Notes: generated from the sequence alone by a model not told the origin. 64,000 bases of DNA from Lachnospiraceae bacterium (GCA_023664345.1 JAMPFQ010000012.1:1-64000), one strand, 5' to 3'. Positions 35,643 to 44,207 are shown, numbered from the stretch's first letter. Made by a program: numbers and translations.

Positions 35643-35685
35643 GGGAACCGTTCAGCGGCCATTGTGGCTGAACGGTTCCCTTTTT
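35643..35685 (+). terminator. Terminator of the solute-binding gene
   Basis: GGGAACCGTTCAGC (35643-35656) and GCTGAACGGTTCCC (35667-35680) form a perfect 14-bp stem, followed by T5 at 35681-35685. Confidence 0.93.
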
Positions 35686-35761
35686 ATGGGATGAATGTAA
35701 ATATTTCTTCCTTTGCATTTGGCAATGTGCTATAATCGAAAGCAGGAAAGGATGTGATGAC

Positions 35762-36319
35762 ATGGGTCTGGCCGGATTGGAACGCAGGAAAGACGAGAAA
35801 ATCGACGGTGTGATCTATGATATGTCGCCAGCGCCGGGATACAGGCATGGAATCATTAACGGCAATATATATGCGGTCATCAGGCAGGGACTGAAAGACA
35901 GCCTGTGTCTCGTGTTTATGGAGAACCTTGATTTTAAGTACCATCCGGAAGAAAATGATGATTACCTGTGTCCTGACATTATGGTGATCTGCGATCGGAA
36001 GCATTTAAAAGGCGGTTCCTACAGCGGTGTTCCCAAATTCATTGCAGAAACTTTGAGCCCCTCCACAGCCAGGCGGGACAAGTCAGAAAAAAAGGATATC
36101 TACGAGAAAGCCGGTGTGGAAGAGTACTGGATCGTTTCGCCGCAGGGTTCTGTGGAGATTTATTACCTGGAGGATGGCAGGTATGTCCTAGAGCAGAGTT
36201 ACATGCTTCAGGATGATAAGGAAGATGAGGAGTATAATGCTGACACGGAAATACGCCTGAGAGCGTTTCCTCATATCAGGATGACTCTGGGCGAGATATT
36301 TGAGGGCATTTCAGAATAG
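35762..36319 (+). CDS. Uma2-family putative restriction-fold nuclease (2)
   Basis: This 185-residue Uma2 protein has KIDGVIYDMSPAPGYRHG, LCPDIMVICDRKHL, VPKFIAETLSPSTARRDKSEKK and VEEYWIVSPQGSVEIYYLE, the same order of motifs as the first Uma2 gene 2 kb upstream, but the two proteins are clearly diverged and the N-terminal Glu-Leu-Leu segment before 'DG' is reduced here. A TATAAT at 35731-35736 probably drives it, with AAAGGA before the ATG. Confidence 0.9.
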   Translation: MGLAGLERRKDEKIDGVIYDMSPAPGYRHGIINGNIYAVIRQGLKDSLCLVFMENLDFKYHPEENDDYLCPDIMVICDRKHLKGGSYSGVPKFIAETLSPSTARRDKSEKKDIYEKAGVEEYWIVSPQGSVEIYYLEDGRYVLEQSYMLQDDKEDEEYNADTEIRLRAFPHIRMTLGEIFEGISE

Positions 36320-36343
36320 CATTCATAGATAAGGAGAAAGATC

Positions 36344-37240
36344 ATGGCATTTTGCATTATTACCGATTCGGCATCGGACGTTCCGGGCAGTGTGATCGAA
36401 AAATATGGGCTGTATGTCATGCCCACGCCGGTGGTGATCGACGAGAAAGAATATCTGGACGGGAAGAATCTGAACGCGGACGAATTTTACCGGATCCAGC
36501 AGTCGGGCGCGGATATTTCAACCTACCATATCAGCCAGTATATGTTTGAGGAGCATTTCCGAACCTTTGCGGAGAGAGGGGACGAGGTGTTATACATATG
36601 CTTTTCCACGGGGATTGCTGGAACCTATAATGCCGCACGCCTTGCGTATCAGGAAGTGAAGGAAGAATTCCCTGGCTTTGAGATGACCATCATCGATTCC
36701 AAGTGCGCTTCCATCGGGTACGGGCTGGTGGTGGAGAGGCTGCTTTGTATGCAGGGCAGCGGTGCGCCCAGGGAACTGATCCTGGAGGCGGCGCATTTCT
36801 TCTGTGAGCATATGGTCCACGTGATCACGGTGGCGGAACTGGATTACCTGTTCAAAGGCGGCAGGCTGAGCCGGACTTCTTTCCTCATGGGCAATGTCCT
36901 GAATATCAAGCCCATTATCGTAGTCGATGAAAACGGATCGCTGAAAGCGGTGGGCAGGGTAAAAGGATGGAAAAACGCTCAGAATAAAATGCTTGATATG
37001 GTGGGACAGCAGGGGAAAAGCCTGGAAAAGCAGATCGTCGGCGTCTGCTGCGGGACGGATCAGGAAGCGTTTTCCTATATCAAGTCGCAGCTGCGCGAAA
37101 GGTATCATGTGAAAGGATTCCTGGAGACCCAGGTGGGGTGCGCCATAGGAGCGCATACCGGGGCGGGCATCCTGGGGATCGTCTTCCTGGACGAGGAAGT
37201 GGATGAAAAGTTTATGAGGTATCTTCCGGAAGAAAGCTGA
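36344..37240 (+). CDS. DegV-family fatty-acid-binding protein
   Basis: This 298-residue protein has the DegV features: FCIITDSASDVPGSV at the N-terminus, TPVVIDEKEYLDG, STYHISQY, the Ser-containing YICFSTGIAGTYNAA, TIIDSKCASIGYG, and LFKGGRLSRTS with the fatty-acid ligand residues. DegV/FakB proteins present fatty acids to FakA kinase for phosphorylation; no fakA is nearby. AAGGAGAAAG precedes the ATG, 24 bp after the Uma2 gene, so they may be cotranscribed. Confidence 0.93.
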   Translation: MAFCIITDSASDVPGSVIEKYGLYVMPTPVVIDEKEYLDGKNLNADEFYRIQQSGADISTYHISQYMFEEHFRTFAERGDEVLYICFSTGIAGTYNAARLAYQEVKEEFPGFEMTIIDSKCASIGYGLVVERLLCMQGSGAPRELILEAAHFFCEHMVHVITVAELDYLFKGGRLSRTSFLMGNVLNIKPIIVVDENGSLKAVGRVKGWKNAQNKMLDMVGQQGKSLEKQIVGVCCGTDQEAFSYIKSQLRERYHVKGFLETQVGCAIGAHTGAGILGIVFLDEEVDEKFMRYLPEES

Positions 37241-37253
37241 TCGGCAGGCAGCC

Positions 37254-37302
37254 GGGGAAAAATGCGAAGCATTCTTCAAAGTGCCGCCTGCGGCACTTTT
37301 TT
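37254..37302 (+). terminator. Tandem terminator unit 1 (49 bp)
   Basis: A first hairpin around GAAAAATGC-GAA-GCATTCTTC is followed by AAAGTGCCGC-CT-GCGGCACTTT (37278-37287/37290-37299) and T6. It ends the degV transcript. A second unit of exactly the same length and plan follows at 37324. Confidence 0.85.
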
Positions 37303-37323
37303 ATAGGAAATTTCGCTCTGGTT

Positions 37324-37372
37324 GGGGAAGAATGCAAAGCATTCTTCGAAGCGTCCGTCAGGACGCTTTTTT
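37324..37372 (+). terminator. Tandem terminator unit 2 (49 bp)
   Basis: GAAGAATGC-AAA-GCATTCTTC (37328-37348) is followed by AAGCGTCC-GTCA-GGACGCTT (37349-37356/37361-37368) and T6. The first hairpin is nearly the same as in unit 1, while the second stem has a wholly different sequence but the same pairing. Confidence 0.85.
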
Positions 37373-37427
37373 GTGCCCCGATATATGACATTTTAGCGCG
37401 GAAAATGTATCTTTCAAAAGTTTCCTG

Positions 37428-37455
37428 TTGGAAAGGAAGAGAACTGTGATAGAAT
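37428..37455 (+). promoter_or_regulatory. Promoter of the kinase-nfeD-floA operon
   Basis: TTGGAA (37428-37433) and TAGAAT (37450-37455) with a 16-bp spacer and an extended -10 (TGTGATAGAAT). This -10 resembles the TGATAGAGT of R1 and R2. Confidence 0.55.
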
Positions 37456-37492
37456 GAAGTTGGTTTTGAAGTATATATACGGAGAAAAGAAA

Positions 37493-38239
37493 ATGCATAC
37501 GACGCTCTATTTTTGTCTGATCGTAGTGGTCATACTGATGCTCTGCCTGGTGTGGATGACGCTGCTGTATAACAGGCTTCGCAGGCGTTATGACAGCCTG
37601 CTGGAGAGCAGCGGGCAGATGCAGAGGATGAACGGTGAACTGAGGAGCCAGCGGCATGATTATCTCAATCATATGCAGGTGGTGTACGGGATGGTGGAAC
37701 TGGAGGAATATGGGGAACTTCGCGCTTATCTGGAGCCTGTCCACAGGGATATGATGAAAGTGGGAAAGGCTATCCGTACCTCCGTTCCTGCCATAAACGC
37801 GCTGCTGATGGCAAAGATGGGAGAAGCCGAGGCGGCGCAGATCGACTTTTATGTGGAGGTAAGATCGGATCTGGGGCATCTGTCAATGGAGCCATGGGAA
37901 TTATGCAAGGTGCTTTCCAATCTGATCGATAACGCCATCACGGCATTGTCTGTGAAAGGAGCGGACCGGAAGATCTTGCTGGAAATCAGTGAGGACCGGG
38001 AGTATTACCTGTTTTCCGTAGCGGATAACGGCGCACCGATTCCCGAAGACAGACAGGCGGCTGTGTTCCGGCCGGGCTTTACCACGAAACAGGAACCGGG
38101 GCACGGGATGGGGCTGTATATTGTATCAAATGTGCTCAAAAGAAACGGCGGAAGTATTCTGCTCAAATCTGACGAAAAGGAAACGGTCTTTACCGTCAGG
38201 TTGAAGAAAGAGGTTTTGGAACAGGAGGTGAGGAATTAA
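37493..38239 (+). CDS. GHKL sensor kinase with Spo0B-like H-box
   Basis: This 248-residue protein has a single N-terminal transmembrane helix (about residues 5-27) and no outside sensor domain. A coiled region leads to the H-box RSQRHDYLNHMQVVYGM, followed by the N-box CKVLSNLIDNAITAL, DNGAPIPED and GHGMGLYIVSNVL. The H-box is of the DcuS/CitA/NatK (SpoOB_a) type. With no extracellular part it must take its signal from the membrane or a partner; the nfeD gene starts on the very next base after its stop. Start at the ATG at 37493 with GGAGAAAAG upstream. Confidence 0.88.
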   Translation: MHTTLYFCLIVVVILMLCLVWMTLLYNRLRRRYDSLLESSGQMQRMNGELRSQRHDYLNHMQVVYGMVELEEYGELRAYLEPVHRDMMKVGKAIRTSVPAINALLMAKMGEAEAAQIDFYVEVRSDLGHLSMEPWELCKVLSNLIDNAITALSVKGADRKILLEISEDREYYLFSVADNGAPIPEDRQAAVFRPGFTTKQEPGHGMGLYIVSNVLKRNGGSILLKSDEKETVFTVRLKKEVLEQEVRN

Positions 38240-38743
38240 ATGGATACGCTGGTATGGATCGGCATTGTATTGCTGGTGGCGGGATTTGTCCTGATCGGGA
38301 TCGAAATGGTGATGCCCGGATTCGGAGCCCCGGGGATCGCAGGGATTATCTGCCTGGTGGCGGGCGTGTTTCTGGTGACGGATTCCCTGGAGGAGGGGAT
38401 ATTGGTGACCGTGGTGGTGATCGTGATTCTGGGCATACTGATGGCGGTCATCATGGGACTGATGCACTACCGGAAGTTCAGGTCGCCGATCATCCTGGAT
38501 ACGGCGCTGCGTTCGGAGGACGCTTCCCTGGGAGCGTCGGATCTGGATTATCTGCTGGACAGGGAGGGAATCGCAGCCACAGATCTCCGTCCCGCGGGGA
38601 AAGGTGATTTTGACGGGATTGAACTGGATGTGGTTTCCGAGGGAGTTTATATTGAAAAAGGAAGCGCGATCGTCATTCACAGGATCAGTTCAAACAGACT
38701 GGTCGTAAAGGGATTGAAAGAAAAAAGGGACAGAAAAGGATAG
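38240..38743 (+). CDS. NfeD-family membrane protein
   Basis: This 167-residue protein has two to three transmembrane helices (residues 4-75) with the NfeD marks [21 protein letters not shown], and a C-terminal OB-fold ([29 protein letters not shown]...). NfeD proteins partner with flotillins, which fits floA directly downstream. GGAGGTGAGG lies at the end of the kinase gene, before its ATG. No protease domain, so it is the short NfeD1b-like form. Confidence 0.93.
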   Translation: MDTLVWIGIVLLVAGFVLIGIEMVMPGFGAPGIAGIICLVAGVFLVTDSLEEGILVTVVVIVILGILMAVIMGLMHYRKFRSPIILDTALRSEDASLGASDLDYLLDREGIAATDLRPAGKGDFDGIELDVVSEGVYIEKGSAIVIHRISSNRLVVKGLKEKRDRKG

Positions 38744-38757
38744 GGAGAGGCGGCGTT

Positions 38758-39747
38758 TTGCCGCAGGAAAGAGAGGGAGATCGTATAGTTATCAGGATCA
38801 TTTTGCTTTGTATCGTGTTTTTACTGATCGTCATTTTTTTTGTCTTTGTGCCTGTGGGACTGTGGATATCGGCTGTGGCGGCCAATGTGCGTGTAGGAAT
38901 CTTCAATCTGGTGGGAATGAAGCTGCGCCGTGTGGCGCCCAGGAAGATCATTTTTCCGCTGATCAAGGCGACGAAAGCCGGGATACAGGTCACAGTGAAC
39001 CAGCTGGAGGCGCATTATCTGGCGGGCGGCGATGTGGACAGCGTGGTCAACGCGCTGATTGCGGCGGAACGGGCGGGCATGAACCTGTCCTTTGAGAAGG
39101 CATCCGCCATAGACCTGGCGGGCCGGGACGTCTTTGAAGCCGTGACCATGAGCGTAACCCCCAAAGTGATAGAGACGCCCCTGATCTCTGCGGTGGCAAA
39201 GGATGGGATCGAGCTGATGGTAAAAGCCAGGGTGACGGTGCGCACCAATCTGGAAAGACTGATCGGCGGCGCCGGGGAGGCGACTGTGCTCGCCAGGATC
39301 GGGGAGGGTATCGTCACCACGGTAGGCTCGTCCCTTGACCACAGCAAAGTGCTGGAGAATCCCGATGATATCTCCAAGTTGGTGCTGGACAAGGGGTTGG
39401 ATTCGGGAACCGCTTTTGAGATTATTTCCATTGACATTGCGGACATCGATATCGGCAGGAATATCGGAGCCCATCTCCAGAGCCTGCAGGCGGAGGCGGA
39501 CAATAAGATTGCCCAGGCGAGGGCGGAGGAACGCCGCGCCATGGCGGTGGCCCTGGAGCAGGAGATGCGCGCGGCGGTGGTGCAGGCGGAGGCTGAGATC
39601 CCGAAAGCCATGGCTCAGGCGCTGCGGGAGGGCAACATCGGCGTGCTGGATTATTATAAGCTGCAGAATGTGCTGGCGGACACGGAGATGAAGAAAAATA
39701 TCGGCACAGGCGCCAATGCCTATGCGGAGAGCAAAAAGGAATCCTGA
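38758..39747 (+). CDS. floA: Flotillin-like protein FloA
   Basis: This 329-residue protein has an N-terminal hydrophobic hairpin (residues 12-42, [20 protein letters not shown]), an SPFH/PHB domain ([46 protein letters not shown]) and a coiled-coil with Ala/Glu repeats ([26 protein letters not shown]). FloA organises membrane microdomains and affects signalling proteins. No ATG is near; the TTG at 38758 with GGGAGAGG upstream is the best start. It follows nfeD by 14 bp and precedes the LytTR regulator by 2 bp. Confidence 0.93.
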   Translation: MPQEREGDRIVIRIILLCIVFLLIVIFFVFVPVGLWISAVAANVRVGIFNLVGMKLRRVAPRKIIFPLIKATKAGIQVTVNQLEAHYLAGGDVDSVVNALIAAERAGMNLSFEKASAIDLAGRDVFEAVTMSVTPKVIETPLISAVAKDGIELMVKARVTVRTNLERLIGGAGEATVLARIGEGIVTTVGSSLDHSKVLENPDDISKLVLDKGLDSGTAFEIISIDIADIDIGRNIGAHLQSLQAEADNKIAQARAEERRAMAVALEQEMRAAVVQAEAEIPKAMAQALREGNIGVLDYYKLQNVLADTEMKKNIGTGANAYAESKKES

Positions 39748-39749
39748 GA

Positions 39750-40151
39750 ATGATAAAGGTAATGTTGATCGACGATGAACAGGAGATCAGACGGCTTCTC
39801 CACAGGATGGTGGAGAAGCAGCCGGATTATCAGGTGGTGGCGGAGTGCGGCAGTTTCGCGGAAGCGGTGGCGGAATTTGCCAGGTACAGGCCGGATGTGG
39901 TGTTTGTGGATATTGACCTGAACGGAGAGGACGGACTGAACTGCGCCAGGGTGCTGACGGAACTGGATCCGAAGCTGAAAGTAATCTTTGCAACGGCTCA
40001 CAGTGAATATATGGCAAATGCCTTTGAAATCTATGCTTTTGACTATCTGGTAAAGCCGTTCAATATGGACAGGCTGACCAGAACGCTGGACCGCATCCGG
40101 GACACTTTGTCCGGGGGGCGGAAAGGGCGGTGGGAAGGGCATACCATGTGA
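39750..40151 (+). CDS. LytTR response regulator, receiver half (frameshifted)
   Basis: This 133-residue receiver has IDDEQEIRRLL, the phosphorylated Asp in VFVDIDLNGEDG, IFATAHSEYMANAFEIYAFDYLVKPF with the switch Thr and Lys, and then runs into a short unrelated tail (GGRKGRWEGHTM). The next frame (+1) is open from at least 40081 and leads without a stop into the LytTR domain at 40189. A single G less in the G6 run at 40113-40118 would restore one protein of about 262 residues. So this is either a broken or phase-variable gene, a sequence error, or a frameshifted gene product. It begins 2 bp after floA. Confidence 0.85.
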   Translation: MIKVMLIDDEQEIRRLLHRMVEKQPDYQVVAECGSFAEAVAEFARYRPDVVFVDIDLNGEDGLNCARVLTELDPKLKVIFATAHSEYMANAFEIYAFDYLVKPFNMDRLTRTLDRIRDTLSGGRKGRWEGHTM

Positions 40152-40188
40152 TGGGGAGGATTCGGAAAAGGAGACTTCACAGGATAAA

Positions 40189-40536
40189 GTGTCCCGTTCC
40201 GAACATTACCGGGGCAAGCTTTTCATCAGGGGAAAGGATCAGACGTATCTTTTGGATGTGGAAGAGATCCTGTTCATCGAGCGGACGGAGGGCTGCACGA
40301 ACATTGTGACGGCAAAGGAGCAGTACAGGACATCCATTTCCCTGTCGGATCTGGAGGCCAAGCTGACCCCGGATCAGTTTATGCGCTGCCATAAATCCTA
40401 TATCGTCAACCTCTCCAGGATCACGCGGATCGAGCCTTACGGGAGATGGACTTATGTGGTGAGATTCCGGGACTGCGGGATGTCGGCGCTGATGACAGCC
40501 CGCAGTTATGAGGAGGTCAAGAAGCTGTTTTCATGA
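40189..40536 (+). CDS. LytTR DNA-binding half of the split regulator
   Basis: This is a 115-residue LytTR domain (LFIRGKDQTYLLDVEEILFIE, TSISLSDLEAKLTPDQFMRCHKSYIVNLSRI, EPYGRWTYVVRF) starting at a GTG at 40189. No convincing ribosome binding site precedes the GTG, so independent translation would be weak. The open frame runs back across the G6 tract into the receiver gene. See the receiver entry; together they would match a normal NatR/LytT regulator. Confidence 0.8.
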   Translation: MSRSEHYRGKLFIRGKDQTYLLDVEEILFIERTEGCTNIVTAKEQYRTSISLSDLEAKLTPDQFMRCHKSYIVNLSRITRIEPYGRWTYVVRFRDCGMSALMTARSYEEVKKLFS

Positions 40537-40578
40537 CCTCAAGGGCGTCTGCTGACCGCGCACTGATAAGGCAGGAAT

Positions 40579-40827
40579 CTAAAAAGGACTTGAAACAGGC
40601 GTCATTAAGCTGACCAGCTGATCCCGCTGGACGGCATCGTCAGAACCTTTGGCTTTTGATGCCAACTCTTCAAGTTCTATCTTGCTGGCGGCAGCGCGCA
40701 TCAGCTTTTCCTGAAATTCTTTTTTGTCCCGTTCCGCCTCCTCGGCTCTCCTCTGGGCGCGGGCGCGGTTCTGAAGCTTTAGCGTGTTTTCCATAGAAGC
40801 CATAAGCTGTCTCATATCCGTCATCAT
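40579..40827 (-). CDS. Small coiled-coil protein of unknown function
   Basis: This 82-residue protein is helical and rich in Arg, Lys, Glu and Ala in the middle (RARAQRRAEEAERDKKEFQEK), with a Met-rich start. I do not recognise a family. The ATG at 40827 has GGAGG 9 nt upstream, a convincing site, while the frame's earlier start at 40857 has none. It converges on the split regulator. Confidence 0.6.
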   Translation of the reverse strand: MMTDMRQLMASMENTLKLQNRARAQRRAEEAERDKKEFQEKLMRAAASKIELEELASKAKGSDDAVQRDQLVSLMTPVSSPF

Positions 40828-40940
40828 CTCGAAAGTCCTCCATATATCCGGTTTCAACCGATTTCATTTTATATCGGCAGATTTTCAGAAAATTATAATC
40901 CATCTGAAACAGGACTACAATATTTTTCCGTTATTTATTC

Positions 40941-40969
40941 TTCCGTAGTATGCCTGTTTGTGATAAAAT
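40941..40969 (+). promoter_or_regulatory. Promoter of the cardiolipin synthase gene
   Basis: TTCCGT (40941-40946) and TAAAAT (40964-40969) with a 17-bp spacer and an extended -10 (TGTGATAAAAT), 80 bp before the start codon. The rest of the gap 40828-41048 shows nothing else. Confidence 0.5.
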
Positions 40970-41048
40970 ATCCTTATTCGGGAAGGGACATTGGAAACTT
41001 TTGATCGAAGAGTTTCAGATCAATTTTCACTGACAGGAGAGGCAGATC

Positions 41049-42626
41049 ATGAGCGCAGATTACAAGAACATGGGACTTACTCTTTTAAAGAAAGGACAGA
41101 AGGGCATCATACATGCCATATTCAGCCGTTTCGGGCTGGTGCTGCTGATGCTTGCCGCGCAGGTGTTTATCCTGTTTGGCGTTTTCCGGTGGTTCGGGGA
41201 ATTTCTGCCCCATATTTTCGGGGGTACGGTGCTGTTTACCTTTATCATTGTGATATGCCTCCTGAACAGTAAGATCAATCCCACGTCCAAGATCACATGG
41301 CTGATCGTGATCATGCTCATGCCGGTGTTCGGCGTGCTCCTGTTCTGCTATACCCAGAGCGAACTGGGGCACAGAGCGTTGAAAGGATTTTTTCACAAGG
41401 TCATCACGGACACGAAAGAGATCATCCCCCAGTCGGAGGAGGCCATGGAGCATCTGACCAAAGAAAACCCGGGAGTGGCGGCGCTGGCGCATTATATGCA
41501 CCGGAGCGGATGCCATCCCGTGTATGAGCATACATCCGTCACTTTCTTTCCTTTGGGGGAGGACAAGTTTGCGGAGATGCTGAAACAGCTGGAGGCGGCG
41601 GAGCATTTTATCTTCATGGAGTATTTTATTGTGGACGAGGGGCTTATGTGGGGCAGGATATTGGAGATCCTGGCGAAAAAGGCTGCTGCGGGAGTGGATG
41701 TGCGGGTGATGTATGACGGTACCTGTGAGTTTGCCCTGCTGCCCCGGGATTATCCGAAACGTCTGCGGGCGCTGGGGATCAAGTGCAAGGTGTTTGCGCC
41801 CGTGTCGCCTTTTGTCTCCACCTGCTATAATTACCGTGACCACAGGAAGATCCTGGTGATCGACGGACATACGGCCTTTAACGGCGGGGTGAACCTGGCT
41901 GACGAGTATATCAACCAGAAAGTCAAATTCGGACATTGGAAAGATACCGCCGTCATGCTGAAAGGCGAGGCGGTAAAAAGTTTTACCCTGATGTTCCTGC
42001 AGACGTGGCGGATCGGTGAGAGACAGGAGGAGTACGAACACTTTTTGTCCTATCCCTCATTGCCTGTGGAGAGCGCGAAAGGATATGTGATTCCCTATGG
42101 GGACTGTCCGCTGGATGATGATAAGCTGGGGGAGAGGGTATATATGGATATCCTGAACCGTGCCCTGTCTTATGTACATATCATGACGCCGTACCTGATT
42201 CTGGATGGCGAGATGGAGACCGCTTTGAAATTTGCCGCCGAGAGGGGCGTGGAGGTGGTTCTGCTGCTGCCGGGGATACCGGACAAGGCCATTCCCTATG
42301 CGCTGGCCAAGACCCATTATGCGTCGCTGTTGGAATCGGGGGTAAAAATATACGAATATACGCCCGGATTTGTCCATGCAAAGGTATTTGTCAGCGATTC
42401 GGCGGAAGCGGTGGTAGGTACCATCAACCTGGATTACCGCAGCCTGTATCATCATTTTGAGTGTGCCACTTATATGTATCAGGCGGACTGCATCCGGGAG
42501 ATCGAAGCGGATTTCCAGTCCACCCTTGCAAAGTGCAGGCAGGTCACAAGGGAGACCGTGCGTAAGGAAAAGTGGACCGTTAAGCTGACGGGAAAGCTGA
42601 TGAAAGCGGTTGCGCCGCTGCTGTGA
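41049..42626 (+). CDS. cls: Cardiolipin synthase
   Basis: This 525-residue membrane enzyme joins two phosphatidylglycerols to cardiolipin. It has about three N-terminal transmembrane helices (residues 24-102) and two phospholipase D domains, with HKD motifs YRDHRKILVIDGHTAFNGG and VHAKVFVSDSAEAVVGTINLD, plus the segments ALLPRDYPKRL and SPFVSTCYNYRDH. The long N-terminal part is like ClsA/YwnE. GAGAGGCAGATC precedes the ATG. Its position close to floA and nfeD fits a membrane-domain theme. Confidence 0.95.
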   Translation: MSADYKNMGLTLLKKGQKGIIHAIFSRFGLVLLMLAAQVFILFGVFRWFGEFLPHIFGGTVLFTFIIVICLLNSKINPTSKITWLIVIMLMPVFGVLLFCYTQSELGHRALKGFFHKVITDTKEIIPQSEEAMEHLTKENPGVAALAHYMHRSGCHPVYEHTSVTFFPLGEDKFAEMLKQLEAAEHFIFMEYFIVDEGLMWGRILEILAKKAAAGVDVRVMYDGTCEFALLPRDYPKRLRALGIKCKVFAPVSPFVSTCYNYRDHRKILVIDGHTAFNGGVNLADEYINQKVKFGHWKDTAVMLKGEAVKSFTLMFLQTWRIGERQEEYEHFLSYPSLPVESAKGYVIPYGDCPLDDDKLGERVYMDILNRALSYVHIMTPYLILDGEMETALKFAAERGVEVVLLLPGIPDKAIPYALAKTHYASLLESGVKIYEYTPGFVHAKVFVSDSAEAVVGTINLDYRSLYHHFECATYMYQADCIREIEADFQSTLAKCRQVTRETVRKEKWTVKLTGKLMKAVAPLL

Positions 42627-42713
42627 TCCATTCTTTTCTCTAAGGAATAAGTCGCAACAACGGCGGCATATGATGCTTTCAACAGGAATGGTCGGCCTGG
42701 CGGGGTTATTGAC

Positions 42714-43961
42714 TCAGGGATCGCAGATCTTGCAGGGGACATATCCTGCTGCAAGGATCTCGTCCCTTGACAGAGTGGTGTCTTCGCGGTTGGATTCCCT
42801 GATATCGTTGACGCTTTTACAGTCCGGTTCATGGAACTTGTGCGTATTGCGGTTCAGCACGTAGGTTATGGCGTCGGCTTCCGGGACGGATGTTTCAGGG
42901 ACAACGATTCCAGGGGCAGTTGTTTCAGGAACATGCATTTCGGAAGCATCATCAGGAATAACTGCTTCAGAAACAGACGATTCAGAGCCTGCAGCGCTTC
43001 CGGCATTCCGGTTCAGGGACGGCTCCGTGTTCCAGGAGATGGACTGTCCGTCGCTGACAGCCACAATGCTGCCCTGTTCGTCCGTTCTGAAAATCTGTAC
43101 CCCGTTCTCCTGCAGCGTTTTTAAAGTCTGTTCATGGGGATGCCCGTATGGATTATCCTTTCCGCAGCTGATCACGGCATAAGAGGGAGATACCCCGCTG
43201 ACAAAATCCTGACTGCTGGACGTGCTGCTTCCATGGTGGCCTGCGTGCAGGACATCCGCCTTTATCTCGATACCGTTCTGTAAAATATCTGCTTCGGCTT
43301 CTGCCCCGGCGTCTCCGGTGAACAGGAAGCTGTTATTCCCATGTACAAGTTTGATTCCTACGGAGCAGTTGTTATCGTCAGAGTAGTCACCGTTTGGCGC
43401 AATGACAGTAAACTCCGCATCCCCCAAAACATAAACATCCCCCACCTGTGGGAGCGTGTTTTTGTAGTTCCGGTAGTCCATGGCAGCCATCACATCACGG
43501 CAGGATGCGGTATCTGAAGCGACTTCCGGCATGATGACCGTACCGCAGTCAAATTTGGTAAGGATAACGTCCAGGCCGCCAATGTGGTCGGCATCAGGAT
43601 GGGTGCCGATCACATAGGTCAGGTGATCGATGCCCTGTTTTTGCAGATACAGCTGAATGAAAGTGCCTTTCTCATTATTCCCTGCATCGATCAGCATGGA
43701 TTCATTCCCGCATATGATCAGGGTGGAATCCCCCTGCCCCACATCGATAAAGTGTACCTGCAGTTCGGATAACGCAGGGGCGGGATCCTTATTTTCGGGA
43801 GCAGGTAGCAGATTTACCGTTTCCGGATCCGCAAGTTCCGAAACAGCGGAACTTTCCAGCGGTGTGGAATGGTTTCCGATTGCATGGCAGGACGTGAGCA
43901 GGAATATCACGGCCAGATAGGGAATGATTTTTTTCTGTATTATGTGGAAAGGGGTTTTCAT
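42714..43961 (-). CDS. ComEC-like MBL-fold lipoprotein with C-terminal Cys/His motif
   Basis: This 415-residue lipoprotein (lipobox LLTSC, Cys25) has a metallo-beta-lactamase domain of the ComEC/Rec2 type: VHFIDVGQGDSTLII, IGTHPDADHIGGLD with the metal ligands, LFTGDAGAEAEADIL, ADVLHAGHHGS and VISCGKDNPYGHPHE. After a Val/Pro/Glu-rich linker (residues 320-365) comes a small domain YVLNRNTHKFHEPDCKSV...VPCKIC, the pattern found at the end of many clostridial nucleases and hydrolases. It should act outside the cell; the substrate is unknown. Confidence 0.88.
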   Translation of the reverse strand: MKTPFHIIQKKIIPYLAVIFLLTSCHAIGNHSTPLESSAVSELADPETVNLLPAPENKDPAPALSELQVHFIDVGQGDSTLIICGNESMLIDAGNNEKGTFIQLYLQKQGIDHLTYVIGTHPDADHIGGLDVILTKFDCGTVIMPEVASDTASCRDVMAAMDYRNYKNTLPQVGDVYVLGDAEFTVIAPNGDYSDDNNCSVGIKLVHGNNSFLFTGDAGAEAEADILQNGIEIKADVLHAGHHGSSTSSSQDFVSGVSPSYAVISCGKDNPYGHPHEQTLKTLQENGVQIFRTDEQGSIVAVSDGQSISWNTEPSLNRNAGSAAGSESSVSEAVIPDDASEMHVPETTAPGIVVPETSVPEADAITYVLNRNTHKFHEPDCKSVNDIRESNREDTTLSRDEILAAGYVPCKICDP

Positions 43962-44123
43962 TGCGGTGCCTCGCGTTGGTTTGGATGTTACCTTTACAAT
44001 AATTTACCATAGCACTTTCGGTGCAGTCAATTCATCTATATTGAAAAACTGAGCCAGCAGCTATAAACTGACAAACCGCTTGTCACGGTCGAGTTCGAGC
44101 CATTGCCAGCCATAAGATGGTGA

Positions 44124-44152
44124 TTGACAGAAATGCCTGTGTGTAGTATACT
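44124..44152 (+). promoter_or_regulatory. Strong promoter of the ABC exporter operon
   Basis: TTGACA (44124-44129) and TATACT (44147-44152) with a 17-bp spacer, nearly the consensus. Transcription would begin near 44159, directly at the first operator. It lies in the 332-bp gap 43962-44293, which otherwise shows no gene. Confidence 0.8.
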
Positions 44153-44160
44153 AAAAAGGA

Positions 44161-44176
44161 GTTAGCGGTCACTAAC
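44161..44176. promoter_or_regulatory. TetR-type operator 1
   Basis: GTTAG-CGGTCA-CTAAC, 5-bp arms around 6 bp, at the expected transcription start. Confidence 0.6.
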
Positions 44177-44207
44177 ACAAAGTGGCCGCATATATTGGCA
44201 TTGCGGG

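Noticed and set aside
44080..44120. A tRNA-like T-arm (GTCGAGTTCGAGCCATTGCC)
   Set aside because: No acceptor, D or anticodon arms can be formed around it at the right distances.
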